DNA from: Isoetes taiwanensis
Taxonomy: Eukaryota; Streptophyta; Lycopodiopsida; Isoetales; Isoetaceae
Direction: 5' to 3'
Assembly: GCA_021234155.1 (NCBI GenBank)
Contig: JAJEKV010000045.1
Location: 7,239,105 to 7,303,104, forward strand
DNA length: 64,000 nt
The translations under genes were made by a program, and so were the position numbers. Of the stretch, positions 48,001 through 60,703 are shown piece after piece; the first letter of the stretch is position 1; each line of letters starts with the position of its first letter. The notes below the pieces were generated by a model, which searched no databases, was not told where the DNA came from, and saw only the letters and a list, made by a program, of their open reading frames with translations.

Positions 48001-49331
48001 CACACATGTTGTAAAAGCCACCCATGGTATACTAGACAAAAAACTCTGCAAATGAATGCCCCAGAACAATATCTCCTTTAGATAAGACCTAAATATCTGT
48101 ATAGGCAATATACCCCAACTAGATGAGCAAACACAAATCCAAAGACCGATCGCGAAATCACGAATGCAAGTCGCGATAAGGAAAATAATGGCAAGATTAA
48201 ATTGGCAAATGTAGCATCCTATTGCAAACGATGGCTAGAAAAGTGAGACTAAATATGACGTAACAAATTTATCACCTCAGGGAAAATAATGTCGAGAAAT
48301 GCAATTCCACAATGGATCACACGCCAAGGAGGGGTGAGCACTCCTTAAATCGGGGATGCCAGCGAGAACGTGGATGGGCTGGCCTGGGTTAGACCGGGCC
48401 ACCAGATCGATTCCGGCAGATGGTCCTGCTGCCACGTGGCCCTAGGGGCTTCCAACAAGAGAGGGGCCGGAGGTTGCTACAGGATGCAGGCCTGGCGGCA
48501 TAAATGACCTAAAGGCATAAACGATAAAACCGGGAGTCGATATTGAGGCAAGGCCGGATCTGATCTCGCAAAATGAAAAGGCCAAAAAAAAGAGGAAACC
48601 GTGATCCGCTACGGTGGCGGCCGTAACATACAGAACAAAGACATACGTGAACAAATAGTGGTTAACATGATAAACTAGCAGAGCTCGGCTTGTGCTTATG
48701 TCCTGCAAATCATCCAAGAATGCATGAGAACAATCACGGTGTAAAGTCGATCCATCGTAGAGAATAGAGATTATCGAGAACAAAAATTGCAACTCAATTT
48801 TAGATGAAAACAATGATCAAGAATTGGCAAACCCGGCACAGTAGTGAATCCAAATCCGAGAAAGCCCTAAAAACAATCACGATTTTGTTAGGAATCAATC
48901 TCCCAATGCTCGTTGCATCATGCATCGGCATGCCATCATAAGTGATAGAACGATTCGCATGCATCACAATTGGTGGAAAAGCTATACCTCGGTAAACTAT
49001 ACCATACCAACGCCAAATTGAGGAAGAGGATAAACCAAAACAGACATTTAAAAAGCGATGAAGCCGATGGTGCCTGCAGCTCCATTCCTCGCTCCTGCAC
49101 TGCGCATGTCCAAACAAAGGGCCAAGATCCACGATATGGCGTGAATTTGCAAATTCAATCGCAAGATGTTCCAAAACAAAAACATGAAAAGAACAAGGAA
49201 GACACAGAGTGATTTGGTGGGCAGTGGCAGATCCAGTCCAAAACAGGCCAGCAAAGGCGATGTAAAACTAGCTAAGAAAGGATATTGGCAAAGGGGAAGA
49301 TGCCAGAGAATGAAGAGGAGCAAGATAAGGA

Positions 49332-49467
49332 AGGGAGGGAAGCAACGAGAATAGAAGAAAAGCTGCTGTGAGAAGACGCCGATAACCGGTGCGAAAGAGG
49401 AAATAGCCTTATATAGCAGCTCGTCCTTTCCCAGAATGGCGATCCGATGGCTCGGATCGATGCTATT
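49332..49467 (+). repeat. Right direct repeat with TATA box
   Basis: Partner of 42443-42592; it has the same TTATATAGC box and GGCGATCCG segment. Confidence 0.8.
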
Positions 49468-49781
49468 AGTGAAGCAGAAGAGAAGCGCTCACAATAGCTC
49501 TTCAAGTGCTCTCAATGCGTCGAGACAATAAGAAGGCCTTCTATTTATAAGATGGAATTTTGTTGGATGATCGACACACATGACTAATCTAGGGCTATAT
49601 TTATGCCAAGTGTCTACATTACAACTCGCATATAATTATTAATATCATTCGATATATATTTCATATCCATAATTATCCTAAAATGGATATCATTAAGATT
49701 CTATATATATTGGGATTGATATTTCATTATCCTTAGGTGTAATTTCAATATCTTAGGATTGACATCATGTAACAAATCTCG

Positions 49782-49992
49782 CAATAATTTTGATTCATAA
49801 ATGCAATTAGAGCATGTGCGAATTTAACATCTATATCTCAATATCACATGTCAAGTTCTAGAAAGAGTATTTAATATGGATATGGCAATAATTTTGATTC
49901 ATAAATGCAATTAGAACATGTGCAAATTTAACATTTATATCTCAATATCACATGTCAAGTTCTAGAAGGTGTATTTCATGTGGATATGCCAC
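49782..49992. repeat. ~104-bp tandem duplication
   Basis: Two copies contain GCAATAATTTTGATTCATAA, ATATCTCAATATCACATGTC and AAGTTCTAGAA with few differences. Confidence 0.85.
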
Positions 49993-50029
49993 GTGCACTT
50001 ACAAATCATGTCAAATTGAGAACACATAA

Positions 50030-50295
50030 TATTGCAAACGTATATGAGCAATAAATGCAAAGTGCACACATGTCGTGCTTTGATAATTCGCAATAAATAC
50101 AAAGTGTATTAATGGCCGCAATAAATGCAAAGTGTATTAATGGCCGCAATAAATGCAAAGTGTATTAATGGCCGCAATAAATGCAAAGTGCACACATGTC
50201 GTGCTTTGATAATTCGCAATAAATACAAAGTGTATTAATGGCCGCAATAAATGCAAAGTGTATTAATGGCCGCAATAAATGCAAAGTGCACAAAT
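50030..50295. repeat. 28-bp tandem repeat in higher-order blocks
   Basis: The unit CGCAATAAATGCAAAGTGTA + TTAATGGC repeats about eight times. A variant ending GCACACATGTCGTGCTTTGA interrupts it twice (near 50061 and 50187), so a larger block of about 126 bp is itself duplicated. Confidence 0.85.
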
Positions 50296-50399
50296 CTGCC
50301 ATAAATGCGATGAATGCAACGTGTCATTCTATGGTAATTTTTAAGGAACAAAATACATGAGAACAAAAATTGGAATCTGCTTTACTATAGGAAGGATGA

Positions 50400-50835
50400 G
50401 ACATATGTCATATATAAAATATACGTGTTATGCATGCTACTATGTGTGTTTTATATCAATATAACTTACATGACATGACATTATATATGTTATGCATGCA
50501 TGTATACGTGACACTACATAATATCTGATATCACGTGACGTTACATACACCATGTATCATATGTCATATATGATATTACATATACCATATAACATATATC
50601 TGACTTATAATATATGTGACATATGTCATAGAGGTCTTAAATATACTATTGACATATATTCCATATAACATACATCTGACTTATAATATATGTGACATAT
50701 GTCATAGAGGTCTTAAATATACTATTGACATATATTTGAGTTATGACTTATGAAGCGTATACCATATGACATTACATATACAATGTGACATATGCTAGAT
50801 ATGGCATTACATATATCGTGTAATATATACATTTC
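50400..50835. repeat. AT-rich palindromic ACATATGTCATAT-type repeats
   Basis: Dense short motifs such as GACATATGTCATAGAGGTC occur; a segment of about 70 bp containing CTTAAATATACTATTGACAT is duplicated at about 50635 and 50708. Confidence 0.7.
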
Positions 50836-51837
50836 TTACATCATCATTCCTTATCGTCTAAGTGCTTTTTTGTATTTCTTTTTAGGTTGTGACCATTGTT
50901 AAACCATTGAATTATTAAAAATCAACAACAAATACATTAGAATGTGCAAATACATGCACAAACCAGTGCTTCGACCACACCAAATCCATTGAAACCGAGG
51001 CAAGAAGAACACCAAGGTGAAACCGAAGCAAGGAGAACCTGATAAAAGTCCCTTTCAAGCCTGACCATTCCAAAAAATCCTCCCAAAGCAGGTCGATGGA
51101 AGATCTACTAGCAAGGATAAGAATGGTCAAACCAAGGCTGTCAGAAAGCCCTAAAGAACTACCTATGCAGAATGAAATTCGTGTCTGTTAGATACAAGAA
51201 ATGATCTGTGATCAACCATGAGTGCTGTGGCAGATTTGCTATCCGAGGATTTGAACCCCGGTGAAACCAAATGAGTATCTGTAAGGAAAGAGCATTGAAG
51301 CATCCAATTTTGCCATTACTTATTAACTCTGTAAACACTCATCCAAAAAAAAGTCACTGCCACCACTCTGCTTCAAGGAAGCATTGACGCATCCAAATTT
51401 TCTAGCATTGAATCTGCCAAAATCTACAGAAAACAAATTCGCCACCATCTCTCCTTTTCAACTAGTTTGCTACAATCGCTCCTATCCTTATCCGGCCGTG
51501 GAATCCCTACTACCGCCATCACTCACAGAAAGATAAGGCTGAGCCAAAAAAGGAAGCCCATGTGATACGCATGAGCTCCTTAAAATAAACCTATGAAATA
51601 AACAAAACCCAAGAAATATTAAACAACCCCCAAACCATTAACATGGGACCCGAAAAAATCTTTTAGGGACCTTCCGGCATATGAGACATTGTGATATATA
51701 TGTCATTATACTTATGATATATATATAATATGAATGAATGGCCACCACTGGCACTCCTAATTCTATTACCAAAAGTAAATAGTAGAAAGTATGAAGCATA
51801 ACAGCTAAATATGACGTTCTCTTGTAAGACAATCTAA

Positions 51838-52835
51838 GAACTGGCTTTGGTTCTTTCTATTTTTTCCCCTTGCCAGTTGAGGTCTCATCTTGTGCTGCAG
51901 TTTCAGACTGTGTCCCACCAGCTGCCTTAGCTTTCTTACTTTTGTTTCCCTTCTTGGTGGCATTGGATCTTTCTGCTGCCACCTAGTACTTCCTTGGTAA
52001 CACAGGCTGCAACTCCACCAAAATCTTCTGTCTCCACTAGAATCTGTAGCAAGGTCTGCAGCATAAAACATAAGATTAGTGCAAGTTGAAAGCAGAAAAT
52101 CAGAATTCAACGCATGCCAGCACATCTCAGCACGTTGCAGCATGCAATAAAGAGAGTTTTACCTTTTCAAACATTTTCCATTCAAGCAAGAACTCGTGAT
52201 CCTCTCTTTCTCTTGGACATATAGGAAGACTTTTTATGCCACAGCTCTGATATTTTTGCATCAAGTAGTCATGTTTATACCATTCTTCACCCTCGCTCTT
52301 GTTGCAAATCACAGCCCTTCAGAGCTCGCTGCTTGAGTCATATGTGTGTTGGTTGGCCAAACACTTCTCACCATGTCCACAAACCTCACAACAACACTTG
52401 CACTCTTCACCATGGAATCCAGTTTTCACTGATCTTAAAGCATTCAGGCTGATGCAGCAGTTGCAATTGTTGTCCTTTTGGAACCTATCATAAGAAATAT
52501 TGCACATCATTCAATGAACCTCTCCTAGCTAGCAGCATTCAGCAGATACAAGCGCTTAAAAGCATAAAGAAGCACAGACATGAAATCAACAAATAGATGT
52601 ACCTAACAGCCCTGCCATAGTATCATGGTTCCATTACCATTGTCTATTTCGAGTTGCTGAGCAGCACTCCCACTGTCTTGCACTCCTTTGGATTTGGCAA
52701 AATTCCAGGTTCTGAGATTTCTATTTTGTGGTGATGAACCACCCTCTTCATCACATTGGCCTTGATTTCGGGTGAATGCTTCTTGGTAAGCTTGTTGAAG
52801 TAATCAACTGTAAGCTTGTCTATTTCTTGCCTGCG
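51838..52835 (-). pseudogene. Unidentified Cys-containing protein, degenerate
   Basis: Minus-strand blocks in order read: KLTVDYFNKLTKKHSPEIKA, VMKRVVHHHKIEISEPGILP; CISLNALRSVKTGF; CKCCCEVCGHGEKCLANQHT; EEWYKHDYLMQKYQSCGIKS, LPICPREREDHEFLLEWKMF; and a Lys-rich end. Conserved-looking Cys, Trp and His residues suggest a real protein, perhaps transposon-encoded, but frames shift between blocks and stops intervene. Family not recognised. Confidence 0.4.
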
Positions 52836-53106
52836 TCTCTAAGATTTGTGTAATGTATTATATTGTATTCAAAATCATATATTTGGGGCAGTTTGAGCAG
52901 CTTGTTTGTCTTAGAGGTCTTCTTTCTATTTTTTAGTGTTCTGGATGGCTTTTATTCAAATGGTACAAAAAAAGAAGCAAATCTGGCGAATTTTAGAAAC
53001 TTGAGGAATGCAGACACGATGGTATTCATCTGTTTATCCTCGATTTTGGTTGATTGTGCAGAATCTGGCCTGCAGACAAGCTGTGGACTTTGAATCCTTG
53101 CCTGTA

Positions 53107-53410
53107 GATGATTTGTGGGCTTTAGATTCGTAGGTGTTTATGAGTTTTCAGCAAGGTTTTTCTTGTTTTAGCCAGATCGGTGTGGTGGTTTGGGGCTCTG
53201 ATGAGGCCGTTAGCCTAGAGATTTCAATCCCACATTCCAATCTGGTCTGCAGATGAGTTGTGGACCGAATCTTCGCCTGCTGATGATTTGTGGGCTTTGG
53301 ATTCGTAGGTGTTTATGAGTTTTCAGCAAGGTTTCTCTTGTTTTAGCCAGATCGATGTGGTGGTTTGGGGCTCTAGTGAAGCCGTTGTGGCCTAGAGGTT
53401 CCAATCCTCC
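53107..53410. repeat. 176-bp tandem duplication
   Basis: GATGATTTGTGGGCTTT, GATTCGTAGGTGTTTATGAG and TTTTAGCCAGATCG occur in two copies 176 bp apart (53107 and 53283), about 90% identical. Confidence 0.85.
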
Positions 53411-54109
53411 GGTCGTGTTTTCTGGAGTCCATAACTGCATTGTGCAGGGATGCATGATTGGATTCCGTAGAGGTGGGCACTGCGCTCCAATAAGTTGAAG
53501 TTGGTCTATCGGCCAAAGACAAGGAAATGCAACATCTCGGCAACAAGTACTATGCTAGAGGCAGCAAAGGGCCGACTGCCAATGCCTTATTGCATCTCAC
53601 TCACTTATTCCAATAACCATTAAAACAATCAAAGACAAGTCACTAGAATGCCTCTTTGCTTGAATCTATAGGTTTTCTGGCTTAAGCTGCTACCCTCTCA
53701 GCCTCGGATCACTTTTTGCATTTGAGAAATAATGCATTGGATATTCAAATCATCTCCATTCTTCCACAACAAAACCATATGCACATGTGCACATAGCTTT
53801 TGCACAAATAATTTTAGAAAATTCCAAAAAAAATTCAATGGAAACCCTAGAAATGGATTCCAAAAAAACTTCCATATTTATAGAATCTCTTCTATTCTCA
53901 AGCATGCCATAATCATAACACAAATTTCCACAAACCTTTGTTTTATCGCTGTTGTATCAGTAATAAGTCCCAGAATAGTGAGCTAAAACAACGGTGCATT
54001 TATTGGCACCCCATTTGGACTTGGATCCCAGGAGGGTATTTGACTCGTGGAATAGGGGGTATTAGACTCGTGGTTTCAACATGCACACTTATTCCACAAG
54101 TCGAATATG

Positions 54110-54210
54110 TAGCATAATAACAGGGGGTTTTCTTTGTGTTTTTGTACGCTTTTCACTAAGGTTTTCCTATGATTTCGTGATGTATTCAAATGGATGTACT
54201 AATGCGTACA
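54110..54210 (+). repeat. Dispersed repeat, also at 63900-64000
   Basis: TAACAGGGGGTTTTCTTTGT, TTTTTGTAC and ATGATTT..GATG segments match 63900-64000 in the same order at roughly 70% identity. Confidence 0.55.
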
Positions 54211-54257
54211 TCTAGAGTGCACCATTTCTGAGCCATTGATTTTAGCCTTTTTTTTCC

Positions 54258-54485
54258 AATGGTCAACAACCAATGGCTCACAACAAAAGCCCTTTTTTTG
54301 TGCGTGTGGTGTATAATGGTCAACAACCAATGGCTCACAACAAAAGCCCTCTTTTTGTGTGTGTGGTGTATAATGGGCAACAACCAACAACAAAAGCCCT
54401 TTTTTGTGCGTGTGGTGCATAATGGTCAACAACCAATGGCTCACAACAAAAGCCCTCTTTTTTGTGTGTGTGGTGCATAATGGGC
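54258..54485. repeat. 57-bp minisatellite, four copies
   Basis: Units contain AATGGTCAACAACCAATGGC, TCACAACAAAAGCCC and GTGTGGTG; the third copy lacks the CAATGGCTCA segment. Confidence 0.9.
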
Positions 54486-55560
54486 ACATGAAGGGCTTGA
54501 AGGGCGCATGTAGTGCAGTTTCCCCGCCGGCAACACATTTCTTATCATAACTTTTGATCCATAGCTCTGTTTGAGATGATTTTTATTGCGTTGGAAAGCT
54601 CTTTCCGAGATCGTTTTGATAGTGTATGATATGGATATGCTTGGTTAAGTTATCTATGCTAAAACAGCAATTTTTCGGCCGGGTTTGGTAGGCTTTCACA
54701 TCCTATCAGCTGATTAATACAGGATTGCGCTATTGGATATTGTTGTATGGCTCATTCCGAATGAAGCTTGCAAAAAATTACAATGCATTTTTAGATTTTG
54801 AGGAAGTTATTAAGCAAATTCCAAGGCTTCTAGATCCTTGTGCTAACAAGCAGAAAAGTTTTCCACTTTGGTTTCTCACCACAAGAATCCATGGAGGCCA
54901 AAGGCTGCTGTTAAATTCCAGTTGAAAAATATTTGTGTATGGGTGTTGCAAACTTTATGACTTTCAGAATAATGGGATCAATCTGCTCTATCTTTATGGT
55001 AACTTTTACTTATGTTCTATTTATTTTATTGTGATGAAATTCAAAAGCTACAGATGATGAAAGCCTCAAATGAATTCTAGTTTTTTTCTGGTTTGAATTC
55101 TAAATTTTTTGTCACAACGGGGGAGGGGATTTTTTTTTTGCAACACTAACCATTAACATCCAACATATAAAAATTAAATCCCCCAACACATAACGACCAA
55201 CACATAACAACCAACACATAACAACCATTGACATTAACAACCAACACATAACTACCATTGACATTAATTAACACAACCATTGGGTCCAACACATTTAAAT
55301 TAAAACCCCCTTAAACCCCCTTTGGTTTGGGTGCATATTCACACGGGGGGACGTAGGGCAGCGAGAGCCCTCATAATTGTATTTTGCACGTATAAAATCA
55401 ACACCATATAGTATTCCACTTGAAATCTTATAGTATTTTGCGAATCTTGTTATACAGTATAGCAAATTTTGTACTTGCATACCCCACAAACGAGGAACTT
55501 TACGTACGGTGTAGATTAAGGAATAAGGGGTGAATATGCCAATTTTGGGTTGATATTAGG
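54486..55560. other. Intergenic sequence
   Basis: A plus-strand frame near 54725-54925 (MKLAKNYNAFLDFEEVIKQI) is protein-like but unnamed. Repeats of ACCAACACATAAC lie at 55188-55260. Confidence 0.35.
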
Positions 55561-55614
55561 CAGGTCAAATACGGGGTCTTTTTTGGCTCCCGAAATCGGG
55601 GTCCCCCGCGCCCG

Positions 55615-56030
55615 AAAATCGCTTAAGCGATTTTGGGGAGGAAAATCGCTTAAGCGATTTTCCCGCCTGAACCCGCCGGAAATGCCGTGGAAAAGAAAAA
55701 ATAAAAAAAGGGCAAAATCGCTTAAGCGATTTTCGCGTGGTGCATGCGCACGGCCGCACGCCCCTGGCCGCATGAGGCCCGAGCGCACGAGGCCTGCCGC
55801 ACGGCCCTGGCCGCACGAGGCCCGAGCGCACGGCTGGCGAATTTAAAACCAAAATAAAAAAAAAAAAAAAATCGCTTAAGCGATTTTTCGGCGTCAAAAC
55901 CGCCGATTAACTTTGGCCGGACGGGCCTGCGCCTGGCCCGCCAGACGCACAACCCGCCGACGCCCGGCGCCGCGGCGGGCGATTTTCAAACCAAAGAAAA
56001 AAAAATAAAAAAAATCGCTTAAGCGATTTT
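55615..56030. repeat. Five copies of a 20-bp palindrome
   Basis: AAAATCGCTTAAGCGATTTT occurs at 55615-55634, 55642-55661, 55714-55733, 55868-55887 and 56011-56030. A sixth copy is at 60456-60475, with variants near 60374 and 60535. Spacing is irregular and the intervening DNA is very GC-rich. Confidence 0.9.
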
Positions 56031-56439
56031 CAGTGTCCTCTCGCCTTCATTTCAATTCCTTTGGGAAATTTTCATATCTTCCAGTTTCCAGTTTTGGAAG
56101 TGTTTGATTGCATCCATAAGGTATTTAATCTGTACCCATTTGTGTCTTGATATGCCTAGATTTTGTATTTGTCTTCAGCTCTAGTATTGTTAACATGATG
56201 ACATCAACACTTTGATGTATAGGTGGTGTTGTTTATGATAATTAGATTTGCTTTGTGTATGTGATGCAAGAAGGTAGTTTTTCTTTGTCATTGTAGAGAT
56301 TCTAGGAGGAAGTGTGAGGTAGGAGTTGGATATGGAAAATGCAAATCCAAATATATCTTTTATGCGTGCATGTAGATGTGCCTAGGTTTGAATCCTATGG
56401 TGCATTTGGCCATTGAGTTCTTTTATTAAGTTCCAAAGT

Positions 56440-56931
56440 TTAACCACATTTTGTGCGCTCAACATTCTCGAAAAAGGTTTTATATTCTATGCTTGGAAAG
56501 ATGTTGGATACTCTAGAGATCAACGAAATGACCTCATCTTTTAGTTTGTCAATTCCCTGTATAATCAATGCTTCTCGTGCATCTTCCTTTAGTTCTTTGT
56601 AATGCTCATACAATGAACATAATACTGAAGCCAAATGCTTCTTAAGTTCGTCTCTTACTTTAAAGCTTTCACTTTCAGCTTTAGATTTCTCATTTTCAAG
56701 GGTTTTCAATTTTGAAAGGGCATCAGCTTTCTCAGTTTCCATAACTTTTAGGTTATTCAGTAGATCATCTCTCTGCTTGTTCAATGATGCAACTACTGTA
56801 AACTTGTCACGTTCAAGTTCATCTCTTTGCTTCATTAACTTGTCACGTTCAAGTTCATCTCTTTGCATCTGTTCAAGACGCGTTTTTTCTCCTTTAAGAG
56901 TTTTGATTTGTTTTCCTAAATTAGACACCAC
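56440..56931 (-). CDS. Coiled-coil protein, family unknown
   Basis: A 163-residue frame has heptad-like charged sequence through most of its length (QIKTLKGEKTRLEQMQRDEL, ALSKLKTLENEKSKAESES). A local duplication gives RDELERDKLMKQRDELERDK. The C-terminal 60 residues (IQGIDKLKDEVISLISRVSN) look like further helices. The open frame extends upstream past 56931, so it may be the last exon of a longer protein. Uninterrupted frame and sensible codon use argue for a real or recently real gene. Confidence 0.45.
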   Translation of the reverse strand: MVSNLGKQIKTLKGEKTRLEQMQRDELERDKLMKQRDELERDKFTVVASLNKQRDDLLNNLKVMETEKADALSKLKTLENEKSKAESESFKVRDELKKHLASVLCSLYEHYKELKEDAREALIIQGIDKLKDEVISLISRVSNIFPSIEYKTFFENVERTKCG

Positions 56932-57000
56932 GTCCTCGGACTTGCCAGAACCTTTACTATCAACACATTCGGCATATTCCCCAAGCAGGCATTACAATAT

Positions 57001-59670
57001 GGCGACAGGTGACCGATGGGGCAGAGATCTTATGCAGGAGAGTCGCCCGATAGGGATGGACGAGAGTGGGCTCCCGAATTACGTCGACCGCGGACAGCCG
57101 GGCATGGTTGGGTACATCACTTTTTGGTAAGTACCGTCAGACCCCCATTAGATAGCTTGCATAGTTGTATCTTTAGAGTTTTTTCATTTGTACTTGTATG
57201 GTTGGTAGGCTAGCCTAGGCGCTGATTATGGAAGTTTGACAGGGAATATCGAGGCATATGGCTGATTGTCAGGCGCCTGGGCCCCCAAACAGCCCGTGGC
57301 ACACATAGTTTGGGCACTTACTAGTATTGCGGACGCTTACCTGCGTGTCCCCATACAAATGGACAAGCTACGGTGAATCGCTTTTAGCAGTGTCGACGAA
57401 GGATGGTGCCATTGGGCACCATAATGCATATCACAGAGATACGTGGTGGCCAGCGAGGGAACGTGGTCGTCCCAAGAATGACCTGTCGCAGCCATCCCCT
57501 CTCACAGATGAGGAGCGGGAGCGCCTCAATGAACTGGCACGGCAGAGGACAGCAGAGCAACGGGCAAGAGCGGTAATGCATCCGCTACAGCGCGCGAGAC
57601 AAGCGCAGCTTTTGACGAGGACGACCGTCCCAGATCACGGGGCTCCATGCCGCATTTGACATTCTACAAAGACTACCCCGCCAAGCGGGGATGAGGCATT
57701 GGACAGTCGCCTCAAAGATCGCCAGGCATATGGGGGTGGTGCACCCTCTATACTTGCAAGAGGCCCGGGTGCGCTATGATCATCAGGACGCAGCCACCGA
57801 GGAGGATGTCAGGATGAACGTGCAACTGCATGAGTGGATGAGCCAGCGGATGTCGCAGGAGCCCCCCTCCCGGCCTACACCCGAGGAGATCATGGAGTAT
57901 GCGACAAGGCTGGGTGCGTGAAGAGGAGCAAAAGAAGGGGGCACGATCGCGGAGAGAGCGACCATCGCACCTACAAGATCGACGGCAAGCACCATCGGGC
58001 CTACTACTGAGACACCAGATTTGCATTTCATGGGCATGTCGTCCTCACAGCATAGCACGCCGACTGGACAGGGCCATCATTACATCACGCCGCATGCATT
58101 GTGTCCCTGATATTGAGGACATACCGCACGACTTCTTCATTCACACGCCACCTCCATCGCATGTGATAGAGCCTCGCGGCTTCGAGGGCCGATGTTTGAT
58201 GAGTCATGGAGAGCTGGCCGCGGCAAAGACATACGCCGATTATACAGAAGAGAGGGTTCGCTTCCCCTAGCTTGGCATCATTGGTGTCACCCTTTCCTCC
58301 CGACCGCAGATGCACATGACCCGATCTGGGTGGCGCGGAGGGGCCGGGGCTAGAGGCTTCTTTTCATCTTTGGGATGGAGTTTGGGGCGGGGGCCGCGAC
58401 TTTATGCCTACTATTTCTTTGCGACCCTTGCGGTGGGCGGAGGTGGCGAGAGGCCCCGGTATGCACGAGACATTGTGCTACATCCCGGTTTGATGTTGCC
58501 TCTCTATTTCGATGATGAGGTGTACATTTTTGGGACTTCGTTACGCAGCCGAGATATGCCGCGAGGTATGGCGGCGGTTGATAGCACACCACCCCCACGC
58601 ACCCACGAGATCTTGTCGACTTCGGCCGGAACGCTTGAGAATGTCATTGTTGGGGCCGGCTTCCTTGCGGCGTTGGATGCGAGAGCAGAGAGAAGGCAAT
58701 CGTTGCGAATCAGTGAAGAGTGGGAGGCAGATCATGTCAGGGTAATTATCAGGTACGTGTCTTAGCACAATTTCATTCATGTGTTGTAAACCTTTTATTT
58801 GGCCATGTAGCACGCGTAATGCGGTGCACGCATGCATCGATTCGAACCGGATGAGAGATCCACATTTGCAATGGTGGACCCTCGCCGTTCGAAGATCCTG
58901 AGGTCATGAGCCGGACACACTCCCAATGTACCAGATACGATGGGAGAGCTTGCGAGCTATCATTTGGCCCATCTGTCATGGGTACGTGGCATAGTCCCCA
59001 TCCCCTCTCGTGTCTCCATAGGTACTAATGCAGTGTGAGCTGGTTGCAGGGGACACTGGTATCTTTTGGTGCATATTGCAGACCCTGTAGTACGGGGGCG
59101 ACTCGGGTGGCCCAGGCGTTTGAGGGGCTTTTGGTGCATGGATTCCCCGCCCGCTGGGGTGGGCCATCTGGGGACTCAAAAATGAGTGCAACCCGCGGAC
59201 GTACAGCGGTGAGTTGTTTGCCTGCTGACTTTCTTTCTATTGGTTGCCTTGAATGCGTGCATCAAGTCCTTACCGTGTTTGGGACAGGGTATTGGAGCCG
59301 TCGATGTACCACACTCATGCCCCCTGGACCAGCGGCGGCGTTTGAAAACCGGTTGGGCTGCGGTGGCCCCCGGTCCCAAACACATAACCCGATATTGGTC
59401 TTGTAAGCCCCATGTCTGTCTAAACATCCAGGCATGTCATGCGGGCTTTCCTATGGCCGAGATGCATAGACTTGCAGGTTCGACACTATCCTTCCCCACC
59501 ACCTCATTTTTCAGTTATATATGCTCCCCATGACATTCTGAACCTTCCACCTTGCAGGTACGCCCGAACATGCATACCAACGAAGATGTGGCACGGCTCC
59601 GGCGGAACTTCTTTACACTCATTGCTTGCCTATACGCGAAGGCATATTGGTTCAACTACCAAATAATGAG
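57001..59670 (+). other. GC-rich degenerate coding block
   Basis: The GC-rich composition contrasts with the AT-rich flanks. Successive plus-strand frames look like one decayed protein: DRWGRDLMQESRPIGMDESG, LTDEERERLNELARQRTAEQ, MRHWTVASKIARHMGVVHPL, DIEDIPHDFFIHTPPPSHVI, RDIVLHPGLMLPLYFDDEVY. Frames change several times and no catalytic motif is recognised. It could be the coding part of the surrounding candidate element. Confidence 0.4.
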
Positions 59671-59884
59671 GCGTGCCGGCCCCTAGACATTTACTTTCTG
59701 TGTTTGCACATGTCTGTATCTATGTACTTTCTACTCTGCAATAGAAACATTGTCATTGATTTAAATGCATGGGCTAAATGAATTGATTTAAATGTCTAGG
59801 ATTTCTATGGTCTAAGATTATCTTCTCTCTCTAAAAATTAAGCAAGCAAGGAGAAATAAAGTGTCCAAGATGTGGCATACATAT

Positions 59885-60262
59885 GTCATCTACCGACATG
59901 TCATCATTCCATGGTGCCATGTCATCATTCCATGGTGACATGGTGCCATGTCATCATTCCATGGTGACATGTCATCATTCCATGGTGACATGTCATCATC
60001 AAAAGATGCCATGTACCATCCACATCATCACCAAGCATGCCACGTCAGTATACACATGTCATCTACCATAAAAACCTTTTTTCGCCATGTTTGACCTAAG
60101 AAAAGTCATTTTGATACATAAGGTGACATGTCATCATCAAAAGATGCCATGTACCATCCACATCATCACCAAGCATGCCACGTCAGCATACACATGTCAT
60201 CTACCATAAAAACCTTTTTTCAAAATGTTTGACCTAAGAAAAGTCATTTTGATACATAAGGT
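59885..60262. repeat. CATGTCATCATTCCATGG repeats and 137-bp duplication
   Basis: CATGTCATCATTCCATGGTG occurs about five times at 59885-59990. Then a block of about 137 bp (GATGCCATGTACCATCCACA, TTTGACCTAAGAAAAGTCAT) is present twice in tandem. Confidence 0.85.
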
Positions 60263-60455
60263 GGCGTGTCATCATTCCACGTGGTGCCACTTCCACATCA
60301 TCATACCGGTATCGGCTTTGCGATTTTTATTTTTATTTTTTTTTTTTTTTTTCTTCCCGACGCCGACAAAAAAAATCGCTTTTTGCGATTTTCCTTTTTT
60401 TTTAAATCACGCGGGCGGTGATGATGACGAGGCGTTGATGACGCCGACTTTTTTT

Positions 60456-60475
60456 AAAATCGCTTAAGCGATTTT
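60456..60475. repeat. Distant copy of the 20-bp palindrome
   Basis: AAAATCGCTTAAGCGATTTT, identical to the five copies at 55615-56030. Confidence 0.9.
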
Positions 60476-60560
60476 GGCTTTTTTTTTAAAAAATCACCTG
60501 GCCAGGTGATCGCATTTTCCGGCGACGGAAAGCGAAAATCGCTTTCCCCTTAGCGATTTT

Positions 60561-60703
60561 CGCAAAATTTGGTCCGCGCAAGACCCCGATTTTGGGAGCC
60601 AAAAAAGGCACCGGGTCAAATACCTCCCATTCCGCAAAATTTGGTCCGCGCGAGACCCCATTTCGGGAGCCAAAAAAGGCACCGGGTCAAATACCTCCCA
60701 TTC
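60561..60703. repeat. 72-bp tandem duplication
   Basis: CGCAAAATTTGGTCCGCGC starts both copies (60561 and 60633), followed by GGGAGCCAAAAAAGGCACCG and TCAAATACCTCCCATTCC. Confidence 0.9.

Larger units (their letters stand above)
49471..51837. other. AT-rich repeat-dominated interval
   Basis: No gene is seen. The sequence is mostly AT-rich with tandem repeats listed separately. A short gene-like patch at 50915-51530 has no recognisable frame. Confidence 0.4.

Noticed and set aside
55740-55980. GC-rich stretch as a coding exon
   Set aside because: Frames are open on both strands because of CG-rich repeats (GGCCGCACG type); no domain or codon bias supports coding.
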